The notes beneath the pieces are model-generated. The model searched no databases and was not told the DNA's origin. It was given only the letters and a program-made list of their open reading frames with translations. A DNA stretch of 64,000 nt from Alphaproteobacteria bacterium (GTDB lineage: Bacteria > Pseudomonadota > Alphaproteobacteria > Rhizobiales > GCA-2746425): contig JANSWZ010000003.1 in NCBI GenBank assembly GCA_024743215.1, positions 186,001-250,000 of the forward strand, written 5' to 3'. The first letter of the stretch is position 1; every line of letters starts with the position of its first letter. This document shows, piece by piece, positions 46,106 to 53,995 of this stretch. The translations under genes and the position numbers were made by a program.

Positions 46106-46326
46106 GGATCATCTGGAACAAGTTCACCCAGTTTAATCCCATCCTTATTTTGCTAGCCGGTCTTCTGTTTCAATCCTGCGGCATGGTCGCATTTGGCATC
46201 ATTTGTTACGTCGTCTTTGCAATTCACATTTACCGCATCTTGTTTAACTGGGTTCGTTTGAACGCTATTTTAGCAATGGAGGCCAAAGCATGGTCGTGTT
46301 CTTGGGATTCAGATGATGAACGTTAG
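46102..46326 (+). CDS. very small membrane protein
   Basis: 74 residues, with one or two helices (FNPILILLAGLLFQSCG, FGIICYVVFAIHIYRIL). It overlaps the preceding stop by 4 bp and the following gene by 14 bp. The tight packing supports it as a real gene despite its size. No homologue is recognised. Confidence 0.6.
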   Translation: MRIIWNKFTQFNPILILLAGLLFQSCGMVAFGIICYVVFAIHIYRILFNWVRLNAILAMEAKAWSCSWDSDDER

Positions 46327-46825
46327 AACCGTGGCGACAATTTCGGCAATAGTTTTGTCTGGTGGTCTGTTTGGCTTCTTCTTCACCATGCAGTTCTCGA
46401 TCATGCCGGGCTTGGATTTAACAGAGCCATATTCCGCATTGTTGGCAAACATGATGATTGGCCGTGCAACCCAAAGCTCATATCTTATTGTTTTGTTGTT
46501 GGGCACGCCAGTCACGCTAGGCGTAGCAATGGCGCTTTCCATGCGAACATTGGAAAGAGATGGGATCAGCTATCTGGGTTCAGCACTGCTTTCGTGGATG
46601 GCAATGCTCGCCGTCACACTTTTCTTTAATGTGCCACTAAATCAAGTTCTTGATGGGCTCATACTTACACCTGATATGGCTGACGCGACCGAACGATGGG
46701 CGGCCTATTCGCAAGAGTGGCAGCAGTGGAACTTGGCAAGGGTGCTCTTCAGCGTTCTCTCTTCGGTGTTCGCTGTGCTGGCGCTGATACGGCAGCGAAA
46801 AAACTTGCAGATTGTGTTGCGTTGA
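46313..46825 (+). CDS. DUF1772-family integral membrane protein
   Basis: 170 residues with four helices. NVPLNQVLDGL and WAAYSQEWQQWNLARVLFS give the N-x-P-x-N ... W-x-x-Y-x-x-x-W-x-x-W-N-x-x-R signature of DUF1772, a family that includes anthrone-oxygenase-like proteins acting on aromatic polyketides. It is the last gene of the operon and begins inside the preceding gene. A possible terminator follows at 46910. Confidence 0.82.
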   Translation: MMNVRTVATISAIVLSGGLFGFFFTMQFSIMPGLDLTEPYSALLANMMIGRATQSSYLIVLLLGTPVTLGVAMALSMRTLERDGISYLGSALLSWMAMLAVTLFFNVPLNQVLDGLILTPDMADATERWAAYSQEWQQWNLARVLFSVLSSVFAVLALIRQRKNLQIVLR

Positions 46826-46909
46826 TAGATTGAATCCACCGGACAAACCGGACATTGGAACGGTTCGCAGCAGACATCATCTCCCGCCCCAAACGACACT
46901 CCAAAACCC

Positions 46910-46926
46910 AACCCATTTTCTGGGTT
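46910..46926 (+). terminator. possible terminator at the end of the EF-hand/flavocytochrome operon
   Basis: AACCCA/TGGGTT stem around TTTTC, followed by TCGCGTTTTA. The stem is short and the T-run is interrupted, so this is a weak call. It could also serve the convergent GST gene. Confidence 0.4.
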
Positions 46927-46954
46927 TCGCGTTTTATCCCGTAGCTTTAGTCAT

Positions 46955-47545
46955 TTAAAAAGCGGGAACCAGAGCTTGAAAGCTGCCGAGCCATGCCACC
47001 AGGCCTGGATGCGTCTGGCGCCACTTGCCTTCAAACCGCAGATCCAGATAGCTCAGCGCGCAGGCCAATGCGACGTGACCGAGTTGGATGTCATCAGCTG
47101 TATTCAAAATTGGCGGTGCCGCTTCCAGGGTTTTCAAGCCGCGTGCAATCTTGTCTGCCTGATACGCCATGCGCTCTGCAGATTGTTGCTCTGCTGGCCT
47201 GAAGCGTGTTTCGTAGACGTTCATTACCGCTGCATCGGTGATGCCGCCGGCAAGCGCATGAAGGGTGAGGGCGGGAAATCTTGCTTCCCCCTTTGGGACC
47301 AGCTTTGCCCCACCTGCGATAAAGTCCAGATATTCCAGAATGACGCGGCTGTCATAAATGGCCATGCCGTCTTCATTTATCAGGACAGGGATTTTTCCCA
47401 GTGGGTTCTGTTGGCGCACAGTGTCTTGAGGATCGTTCAGATCGACATCTTCAACGTGTATGCGATCAGACAGTTGCAGAATACCGGCTGCCACCTGAAT
47501 CTGGCGGCCAAAGGGCGATGACGGGGAGGTGCGCAGAATCATCAT
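46955..47545 (-). CDS. glutathione S-transferase family protein
   Basis: 196 residues. The N-terminal thioredoxin-like domain has SPFGRQIQVAAG with the candidate active-site serine, NPLGKIPVLI with the cis-proline, and YDSRVILEYLD for the gamma-glutamyl contact. An all-helical C-terminal domain follows. It conjugates or otherwise uses glutathione in the cytoplasm; the second substrate is unknown. It is convergent with the DUF1772 operon. Confidence 0.92.
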   Translation of the reverse strand: MMILRTSPSSPFGRQIQVAAGILQLSDRIHVEDVDLNDPQDTVRQQNPLGKIPVLINEDGMAIYDSRVILEYLDFIAGGAKLVPKGEARFPALTLHALAGGITDAAVMNVYETRFRPAEQQSAERMAYQADKIARGLKTLEAAPPILNTADDIQLGHVALACALSYLDLRFEGKWRQTHPGLVAWLGSFQALVPAF

Positions 47546-47740
47546 GACTTAGTCTCCTTGGTTTGAAGGCACGTTTGGCAGGTCCTCCGGTTTGTTTCCA
47601 ATTCAAAGTTTCGATGAATGGCACTGCGTCGTTCATGAAGCTCTGCTCACAGTTTTGTCATCCTGATTGCCGCGATTATGTCCTAAAGTCGCGCAATTGA
47701 GTCCAGATCCTGGACTTTTCGCTACAGGACGTTTCCGCGC

Positions 47741-48349
47741 ATGATGAGCCAGACACATGTTTTGTTGAGTGCTGCTGCGTTCACCAAACCCGGCGCGCCG
47801 CTTCGCAATTGCGCTGCCCTTCTGGGTGCTGTTCTTCCAGATGCTTCGATCTATGTGATGCTTGGCATCATGCGGTTTCAAGGGGTTGAGCAGCGCCGGA
47901 TCTGGGGCGAGATTTATTGGCAGGAACCGTGGCAGTTTTTCAGCGCTGCTTCCAATTCGGTTCCGCTTTTTCTGAGTGTTTTCGTGATCGGCCTTATGTT
48001 GCAACGATTTGCCAAAACCCCGGCTTTGGAATTTACCAGCGTGTTTCTGGCGGGGCTTGGCCTGTCTGCCCTGCTGCATCTGGCATTTGATTTTCCGGTT
48101 CATGCAGATGATGCACACCGTCATTTCTGGCCGATCACGGATTGGCGGTTCTTTTCACCGCTGTCTTACTGGGACAGCCGCCATTTTGGCGATTACGTTC
48201 GCCTGTTTGAAGGGCTGATCGGTATTGCCGTGTCGATTATCCTGCTGCGTCGGTTCAAGCAGCTTTGGGTCCGTATTGCGGTGGGGCTTGCTTTGGCATC
48301 CTATCTTCTGGTGCCAGCATTTTTCATCTGGTCGATGTCGACTGGATAG
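47741..48349 (+). CDS. integral membrane protein, YdjM/DUF457-like
   Basis: 202 residues with about four helices. Conserved polar residues inside the membrane part, QTH at the N-terminus, GAVLPDAS, and the HLAFDFPVHADDAHRHFWP block, match the YdjM-like family annotated as membrane-bound metal-dependent hydrolases. Metal binding by these His and Asp residues is likely; the substrate is unknown. The next ATG, at 47744, is an alternative start. Confidence 0.68.
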   Translation: MMSQTHVLLSAAAFTKPGAPLRNCAALLGAVLPDASIYVMLGIMRFQGVEQRRIWGEIYWQEPWQFFSAASNSVPLFLSVFVIGLMLQRFAKTPALEFTSVFLAGLGLSALLHLAFDFPVHADDAHRHFWPITDWRFFSPLSYWDSRHFGDYVRLFEGLIGIAVSIILLRRFKQLWVRIAVGLALASYLLVPAFFIWSMSTG

Positions 48350-48351
48350 GA

Positions 48352-49125
48352 TCAGATGGTTTCCGCTGTTGCAGTGGTTTCTGTGATGGCAAACCCTGCC
48401 AGCCACTGCTGGTCTATATCCTGCAAGTGAGCAGGGTTAAGATGGGTCTTGTGGTTCCAATAATCACCCGAAAGCACAAATTGCTTGAAGTCTGCTTCCA
48501 GGGTTTTGGCGTTGGAAATGGCCAGGGCATCCGAGTTTTGGCGTATGTCTGACAGGGTGTCACTGTGCGTTTGAGCTTGCGCCAAGGCAAGATCATCGGC
48601 GCTCATGCGGGGGAAGGTGAGGCGGCTTTTTTCCAGCGTAGACATATTGACGCAGAGACAATTTTGCTCCGCCGCCAAAAGCATCAGCCGGTTTGATTTT
48701 GCTTCCAGTGATTGCAGGGTGGGGTCCTGCCGCAGAGGGTCTGCGGTGCCTGCACCGTAAAAATGTGACTGGCCGTTCTTCTGATCATAAATCATGTCGC
48801 AACCGCAAAAAGCCATTACGTCCGGCTGCAATGCGTGGAGCGCCCAATAGGCTGTCGAGAAGGCCATGGTGCCGCCGGCATAGACAACGCCGCCAAAGGT
48901 ATTGTTGGCAGGAACATAGGTTTCATGAGACAGGCAGACCTGATTTGGACCGGGTGTGGGTCTGCGTTCGTCGGGAAAATCACCGGGATAGACCAGATGC
49001 GTCCAGTCATCGCGAATGCGCCAGGCATTGTTGATGGCGACAATTGCGTGGAAGGACGTGACATCGAAAGCGCGTGCACGCACCGCATCCACGGCACTGC
49101 CTAAAATGAGAACGGTTTTTAACAT
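48352..49125 (-). CDS. conserved protein of unknown function
   Basis: 257 residues from the ATG at 49125, without signal peptide or membrane segment. The start VLILGSAVDAVRAR, then FHAIVAINNAWRI and THLVYPGDFPDER, resembles small Rossmann-type proteins that read out a sugar-related or DUF115-like substrate, but I cannot name the family. It is convergent with the YdjM-like gene, 2 bp apart. Confidence 0.65.
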   Translation of the reverse strand: MLKTVLILGSAVDAVRARAFDVTSFHAIVAINNAWRIRDDWTHLVYPGDFPDERRPTPGPNQVCLSHETYVPANNTFGGVVYAGGTMAFSTAYWALHALQPDVMAFCGCDMIYDQKNGQSHFYGAGTADPLRQDPTLQSLEAKSNRLMLLAAEQNCLCVNMSTLEKSRLTFPRMSADDLALAQAQTHSDTLSDIRQNSDALAISNAKTLEADFKQFVLSGDYWNHKTHLNPAHLQDIDQQWLAGFAITETTATAETI

Positions 49126-49201
49126 ATTGCAGATCTGCTTGTGTCGGCGGCATCGGACTATCGAGAGCAAGCAAGTATGTCGAAATTACCTTACGTCAAG
49201 T

Positions 49202-49876
49202 CTAGCGTATTGGTGGCATCACCAATCGGCCACGTTTACAGCCTTTCAAATCGACGCTGGGGCAGTCACGAAATTCCAGTGATGGGGTGAGGCAAAGACG
49301 CATTTCCAGAAACCGGTTGTCTTCACAGGAAACGCCCATTTCCTCCGGGTCGAGACCCGGATTAAACTTGGAAAATGCCGCTTCCAGCGCCAGCGGATTT
49401 ACTGCCACCTTGCGATCCAGTTTGCGCAAAACCGGAGGAATGACGATTTTGTCCCGCGCCTGTCTTGCCAGTTCAAAGTAAGCTTGCTGGTTCAGGCCCG
49501 AGCAAACGCCATGTTTGCGCCATTGATGGCCGATGAGGCCGAAGCCCGGCATGATATCCAGTGCGTCGCGTGCAAGAGCATCGGGAACACGTTGCGGTTC
49601 GTTGCTGCGGCAAAAGGCAGGCCAATCGCCCCCTTTGAACTGGGGCCACAGGCCATGGACGATGAAGCCGAATGATTTGCCGGTGCCGCATTGCTGGCGA
49701 TTGTCAGAAGCGGTTTTTTCATCTGCACAAAAGCTGGGAGACCACGACAGCGACAGCACATAGAAGTCAAACTCGCCGGGTCGGCCACCGCGAATTTCCC
49801 GGGCAAATGAAGCGGAAACAAAGGAACAGACGAGTAGGCTGATGCAGGCGGCTGAAAGCCATTTGGAAAAGGACAT
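49202..49876 (-). CDS. ribonuclease T2 family protein
   Basis: 224 residues with a signal peptide (cleavage near SASFA, 25). Both catalytic segments are intact: CAS1 HGLWPQ with H74, and CAS2 HQWRKHGVC with H117 and H122, plus flanking cysteines. Such enzymes cleave RNA through a 2',3'-cyclic intermediate in the periplasm or outside the cell, often for phosphate or nucleoside scavenging. It follows a secreted hypothetical gene by 12 bp. Confidence 0.93.
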   Translation of the reverse strand: MSFSKWLSAACISLLVCSFVSASFAREIRGGRPGEFDFYVLSLSWSPSFCADEKTASDNRQQCGTGKSFGFIVHGLWPQFKGGDWPAFCRSNEPQRVPDALARDALDIMPGFGLIGHQWRKHGVCSGLNQQAYFELARQARDKIVIPPVLRKLDRKVAVNPLALEAAFSKFNPGLDPEEMGVSCEDNRFLEMRLCLTPSLEFRDCPSVDLKGCKRGRLVMPPIR

Positions 49877-49888
49877 GGGACCCTGCTT

Positions 49889-50392
49889 CTAACGCAAGGA
49901 GCGGCAATTGGCCCCATAGACGCGCCAACGATCATAGCCTGCCACACAGAACTGTACCTTCCAGGACAGACTGGCCAAGCCCATGCGCTCCTGAATCATA
50001 TAATAGAGTTTTGGCTGTTTGCCATTGGACAATGTGGCCGTGCCATTGCAGTGCCGGTGGGAGATCATGGATTTGGTCTGATCCAACCGATAGCGCTGCT
50101 TGATATGGCGAATATCCTGAATGCCAATCGTGTGGTTGCGATGCTCGATCTTTGACCAGGTGTTGCGATCTGCCCATGAAAATTTGGATGTGATCTGACG
50201 CAGAACGCGTGGATCGTCGCAATGGGGAATGGCCCCGCGGCCAAATATCTTGTCACGGGGGTCGCTGCCCATCCTCAGATGGGTGTCGTGAGCATAGGCT
50301 CCACCTGTCTGAAGCGGCCCAAACCCGGAGATGAACGGCAACAACAGCAGAAGCGTGTAAACCATGCGAATGCAAGAACGGCCATTGGTCAT
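49889..50392 (-). CDS. secreted protein of unknown function, conserved in Hyphomicrobiales
   Basis: 167 residues with an N-terminal hydrophobic signal (about 10-33). Four cysteines remain in the mature part (HCDDPRVL, HRHCNG, QFCVAGYD, NCRSLR), likely forming two disulfides. The CDDPRVLxxI and CVxGxDRWRVYGxNCR patterns recur in an uncharacterised Hyphomicrobiales family. It lies just upstream of the RNase T2 gene in the same direction and may be co-transcribed. The alternative start at 50365 gives a more compact signal peptide. Confidence 0.7.
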   Translation of the reverse strand: MTNGRSCIRMVYTLLLLLPFISGFGPLQTGGAYAHDTHLRMGSDPRDKIFGRGAIPHCDDPRVLRQITSKFSWADRNTWSKIEHRNHTIGIQDIRHIKQRYRLDQTKSMISHRHCNGTATLSNGKQPKLYYMIQERMGLASLSWKVQFCVAGYDRWRVYGANCRSLR

Positions 50393-50492
50393 GGAATGCG
50401 AATCCTTAATCTCAACGAAGCAGGGACAGTTTGGGGTAGCAATTGGTCATAGGCAAGTGTTTTGACCGGTGGCCAGGTTCCAGTCCCCGGCT

Positions 50493-51377
50493 TTACAGGG
50501 TCTCAACGCAGGTTTTGAGAAAACGATCTGATTGCGGCGCTTGCTGCAAATGTCTTTGCAGCACCGGCAGAGCATCCTCCAGCATTTTCTGGAGTGTGTA
50601 GGGTGGATTTATGATGAACAGGCCGGTCCCGTTCAACTGGTCTTCATTGTCCGGAGCCCTGACATAGAGTTCTGCACGCAGGATGGTTTCTACACCGAGT
50701 TCCGGCTTGCGCTTTGCCAGGGATTTGGCCCAGATTTCTGCTTGATACCGGGCCTTTATGGGATACCACAGCATGTAAATGCCCATAGGGAAACGCCGCA
50801 CGCCCATGCTGATTGCATCCATGGCGCGTTCCATTTCATGGGGCTTTTCAAAAGGTGGGTCCATCAGGATCAAGGCGCGTTTCAAATCAGGTGGCAGAAA
50901 GCCTTTCAGATTTTTCCAGCTATCGACGTTGCGTGTTAAGACCTGCGGGTCTCCGGCAAACAGTTTCTGTAGTTTTGCAAATTCGAAATCGCGCAATTCG
51001 CATGCTGTCAGCCGGTCATTGGCGCGCAGCAAATGGCGCACCAGCAAAGGCGATCCGGGATAGATTTCCAGCTCGGGGCCGGGGTTCAGTCGGCTGATCA
51101 CATCCATATAGGGCTTTGCGAATTGCTCGACATCCGGACCCAGAGGGATCAACTGCTTTGGGTCCCCGTTTTCAAGCAATCGTGCAATGCCAGAGGCTGC
51201 TTCGCCAGTGGCGCGCGCCTCCTTGCCCTTGAGCGTGTAACGTCCGGAGCCTGCATGCATGTCTATGACACGGATGGGGGCTTCCTTGCGCTGCAGATAG
51301 CCAATAATGGCCACCATGGTGAGGTGTTTCACAACGTCGGCAAAGTTTCCGGCATGATAGGCATGGAGATAATTCAT
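50493..51377 (-). CDS. rlmJ: 23S rRNA (adenine(2030)-N6)-methyltransferase
   Basis: 294 residues. RlmJ methylates A2030 of 23S rRNA. NYLHAYHAGNFADVVKH at the N-terminus, the SAM site DMHAGSGRYTL, and ILMDPPFEKPHE with the catalytic DPPF motif are diagnostic. It is divergent from the ThDP-enzyme gene. Confidence 0.94.
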   Translation of the reverse strand: MNYLHAYHAGNFADVVKHLTMVAIIGYLQRKEAPIRVIDMHAGSGRYTLKGKEARATGEAASGIARLLENGDPKQLIPLGPDVEQFAKPYMDVISRLNPGPELEIYPGSPLLVRHLLRANDRLTACELRDFEFAKLQKLFAGDPQVLTRNVDSWKNLKGFLPPDLKRALILMDPPFEKPHEMERAMDAISMGVRRFPMGIYMLWYPIKARYQAEIWAKSLAKRKPELGVETILRAELYVRAPDNEDQLNGTGLFIINPPYTLQKMLEDALPVLQRHLQQAPQSDRFLKTCVETL

Positions 51378-51489
51378 GACTGGTCTCTACTTGGTGAGAT
51401 GCTGATGCGCAAGGCGGGCGAAGCGATGCGCACCTTGACAGGGGAGCAAAATCTGATGTCCATGCGCGCTGGACCGATTTGAGGAAATT

Positions 51490-53034
51490 ATGAACGGCGC
51501 AGAAACACTGGTTAAGACCCTGCTGAAAAGTGATGTGGATGTCTGTTTTGCAAACCCCGGTACATCCGAAATGCACTTTGTTGCAGCGTTGGACCAGCAC
51601 CCTGAAATGCGGTGCATTCTGTGCCTGTTTGAAGGCGGTGCGACGGGGGCGGCAGACGGTTATTTCCGGATGAAGCAGGAGGTTGCTGCCACCCTGCTGC
51701 ATTTGGGACCGGGGCTGGGGAATGGTATCGCCAATCTGCACAATGCTGGCAAGGCGCGTAGCGGCGTGGTGAACATCGTTGGCGATCATGCCGATTATCA
51801 TCTGAAATATGATAGCCCCTTGAGAGGCGATCTGGATGGCATAAGTGGGGCCATCTCGCATTGGACCTGTCGGGCGGAGAACGCTGCGTCTGTGGCTGGG
51901 GATGGGGCGGCAGCCGTGCAGGCCGCGCGGTCTGGCGGTGGGCAGATTGCCACGCTTGTGCTGCCAGCCAATACGGCTTGGGATGAGGCAAATGATCCTG
52001 CTGAACCGATTGCCTGCACGCAATTGGAGCGGCCTTCCAACGCGCAGATTGTCAGCGCAGCGCGGGCGTTGTGCGAGCCTGGCACGGTGTTGTTTGTCGG
52101 GCAGAGGGCGCTTCATGGAAGCCTATCGCAACTGGCAGGCCAAATTGCAGCCAAATCCGGCTGTGAATTGATGGCCGATTTTCTGGTGCCCAGGATTGAA
52201 CGCGGTTCCGGTGGGGTTGATCTTACCCGGCTGAAGTATCCCATTGGTGAAAACGTCGCTTTGATGCGGCATGTGCAGCATATGGTGCTGTGTGGCGCCA
52301 ACAGACCGGTGGCTTTCTTTGCCTATCCGAACAAACCCGGCACTCCCGAACCGGATGATTGTCGGATTACAGAATTATGCCCTCCTGATATGGATTATGG
52401 CTGGACGCTGCAGGCCATTGCCGATGAGCTGGGTGTTGGCCCCGCAGACAGACCGGCTCTTGTGTCGCTTGACCTTCCCGGGGTTCCCACTGGCAATTTA
52501 ACTCTTGAAAAAACAGGCGCTGCCTTGGCGGCGCTTTTGCCAGAAAACGCAATTGTCGTCGATGAATCGGTTACCAGCAGTGAGCCGTTGCTGGCTGCAA
52601 CGGATACGGCCCGGCGGCAAAACTGGTTGCATGTTACGGGTGGCGCCATCGGGTTTGGATTGCCTTGCGCAACCGGCGCTGCGCTGGCTTGCCCGGATCA
52701 GAAAGTCGTTTGCCTTACCGGTGACGGCTCGGCCATGTATACGCTTCAATCCCTCTGGACGATGGCACGCGAAAATCTGGATGTTGTGACCATCGTCTTT
52801 GCCAATCGTGGCTATCAGATTTTACATGATGAGCTGGCTAATGTCGGGGTCAAGCAAGCGGGGCGGAATGCAGCGCGCATGTTCGATGTGGAAGACCCGA
52901 CGCTGGACTGGGTGTCCCTTGCCAAAGGGCATGGTGTTGCCGCCACGCGTGTGACTGATATGGATGAGTTTGTTACGGCCTTGCGCAAGGGATTGGCCAC
53001 CACTGACCCATATCTCATCGAAGTAATCTGTTAA
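51490..53034 (+). CDS. acetolactate-synthase-like ThDP-dependent enzyme
   Basis: 514 residues with the three-domain ThDP layout. The catalytic glutamate E48 lies in LFEGGATGAADG, and the ThDP-Mg motif begins GDGSAMYTLQSLW and ends in N of IVFANRGYQI. It groups with the IlvB-like/benzoylformate-decarboxylase-like enzymes that lack a regulatory subunit. No ilvH-type small subunit is nearby, so a role in branched-chain amino-acid synthesis is unlikely. The substrate is a 2-oxo acid of unknown identity. Confidence 0.88.
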   Translation: MNGAETLVKTLLKSDVDVCFANPGTSEMHFVAALDQHPEMRCILCLFEGGATGAADGYFRMKQEVAATLLHLGPGLGNGIANLHNAGKARSGVVNIVGDHADYHLKYDSPLRGDLDGISGAISHWTCRAENAASVAGDGAAAVQAARSGGGQIATLVLPANTAWDEANDPAEPIACTQLERPSNAQIVSAARALCEPGTVLFVGQRALHGSLSQLAGQIAAKSGCELMADFLVPRIERGSGGVDLTRLKYPIGENVALMRHVQHMVLCGANRPVAFFAYPNKPGTPEPDDCRITELCPPDMDYGWTLQAIADELGVGPADRPALVSLDLPGVPTGNLTLEKTGAALAALLPENAIVVDESVTSSEPLLAATDTARRQNWLHVTGGAIGFGLPCATGAALACPDQKVVCLTGDGSAMYTLQSLWTMARENLDVVTIVFANRGYQILHDELANVGVKQAGRNAARMFDVEDPTLDWVSLAKGHGVAATRVTDMDEFVTALRKGLATTDPYLIEVIC

Positions 53035-53071
53035 AATCATAATCTGCTTCTGAAGTTATCGAGATGTTTTC

Positions 53072-53115
53072 CAAATGGTTGACACCATTTGATTTTTATA
53101 TAACTATATTGTTAT
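53072..53115 (+). promoter_or_regulatory. promoter with two inverted repeats before the ArsR gene
   Basis: CAAATGGT (53072-53079) and ACCATTTG (53084-53091) form an 8-bp inverted repeat with a 4-bp spacer over a perfect -35 TTGACA (53079-53084). ATAAC (53100-53104) and GTTAT (53111-53115) flank TATATT just before the ATG. This fits an autorepressed ArsR promoter. Confidence 0.6.
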
Positions 53116-53485
53116 GGAACAAATTGGTTATACGAAATCGCCACCAAATCTCGATGCCATTTTTGCCGCGCTGTCAGACCCGACACGGCGCGCCATTCTG
53201 TCCCGGCTGGCAGATGGTCAGGCGTCGGTAAATGAGATTGCCGAACCTTTCAATATCAGCCAACCGGCGGTTTCGCGGCATCTGAAAGTGCTGGAGCGCG
53301 CGGGATTGATTGAGCGCGATGTTGAAGAGCAAAGACGACCGGCCAGGCTTAAAGCTGAAACCATGACAGCTGCGGTTGATTGGCTGGCGGAATTCAAAGC
53401 CTTTTGGGGCAAGAGCTTCAATCAGCTCGATGATCTACTACTAGAGATGAAACAATCCGAAGGAGGGAAAACTGATTATGAGTGA
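53114..53485 (+). CDS. ArsR/SmtB-family transcriptional regulator
   Basis: 123 residues. The winged helix has FAALSDPTRRAILSRLADG, VNEIAEPFNISQPAVSRHLKVL and GLIERDVEEQRRPARLKAE. No cysteine-rich metal site is present, and it belongs to the branch that pairs with SRPBCC proteins. It overlaps the following SRPBCC gene by 8 bp and probably represses both through the inverted repeat upstream. Confidence 0.92.
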   Translation: MEQIGYTKSPPNLDAIFAALSDPTRRAILSRLADGQASVNEIAEPFNISQPAVSRHLKVLERAGLIERDVEEQRRPARLKAETMTAAVDWLAEFKAFWGKSFNQLDDLLLEMKQSEGGKTDYE

Positions 53486-53975
53486 GATCGCGGAATATCG
53501 ATTGGAACGGGTCTTTGACGCGCCACGCGCCATGGTCTGGCGCAGCTGGACCGATCCGGAGTTGCTTGCCCGGTGGTATGGTCCTGGCGTTGAAACCATC
53601 ATCCATGAGTTTGACCTTAAACCTGGGGGTCAATGGCGGAATGAGATGAAATGGGGTGAAAATTCCAATCTCAGCAAGATGGTGTTTCAGGATGTTGTGC
53701 CCCAGGAAAAATTGATTTGGCACCATTCTTCCACTGATTCAGATTGGAATATTGCCTCCAATCCGATGATGCCTGACTGGCCGAGAACTTTACTGACGAC
53801 GGTGGTTTTTGAAGACCTTGGAGCGAAGACAAAAGTCACTTTGACACAGACACCCTTTGAATCGACAGAGGAAGAGATTGCCTGTTTCGCTCAGGCCATG
53901 TCCGGAATGGACAATGGTTGGGGCAAAGGTTACGCGGTTCTGGACGATGTTCTGGCAGAACTTACAAGCGGCTGA
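53478..53975 (+). CDS. SRPBCC (AHSA1-like) domain protein
   Basis: 165 residues of the START/Bet v 1 superfamily. LERVFDAPRAMVWRSWTDPELLARWYGP at the N-terminus (about 7-34) and TLTQTPFESTEEEI near the C-terminus are typical of AHSA1-like members, which form a hydrophobic ligand pocket. It is translationally coupled to the ArsR gene. Function unknown; ligand sensing or chaperone-like roles are suggested for similar pairs. Confidence 0.9.
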   Translation: MSEIAEYRLERVFDAPRAMVWRSWTDPELLARWYGPGVETIIHEFDLKPGGQWRNEMKWGENSNLSKMVFQDVVPQEKLIWHHSSTDSDWNIASNPMMPDWPRTLLTTVVFEDLGAKTKVTLTQTPFESTEEEIACFAQAMSGMDNGWGKGYAVLDDVLAELTSG

Positions 53976-53995
53976 TTGCCGCCGATAGACAACGA

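Noticed and set aside
51172-52116. Long minus-strand open frame (314 codons) opposite the ThDP enzyme and rlmJ end
   Set aside because: It is antisense to two well-supported genes, has low-complexity basic composition, and resembles no family.
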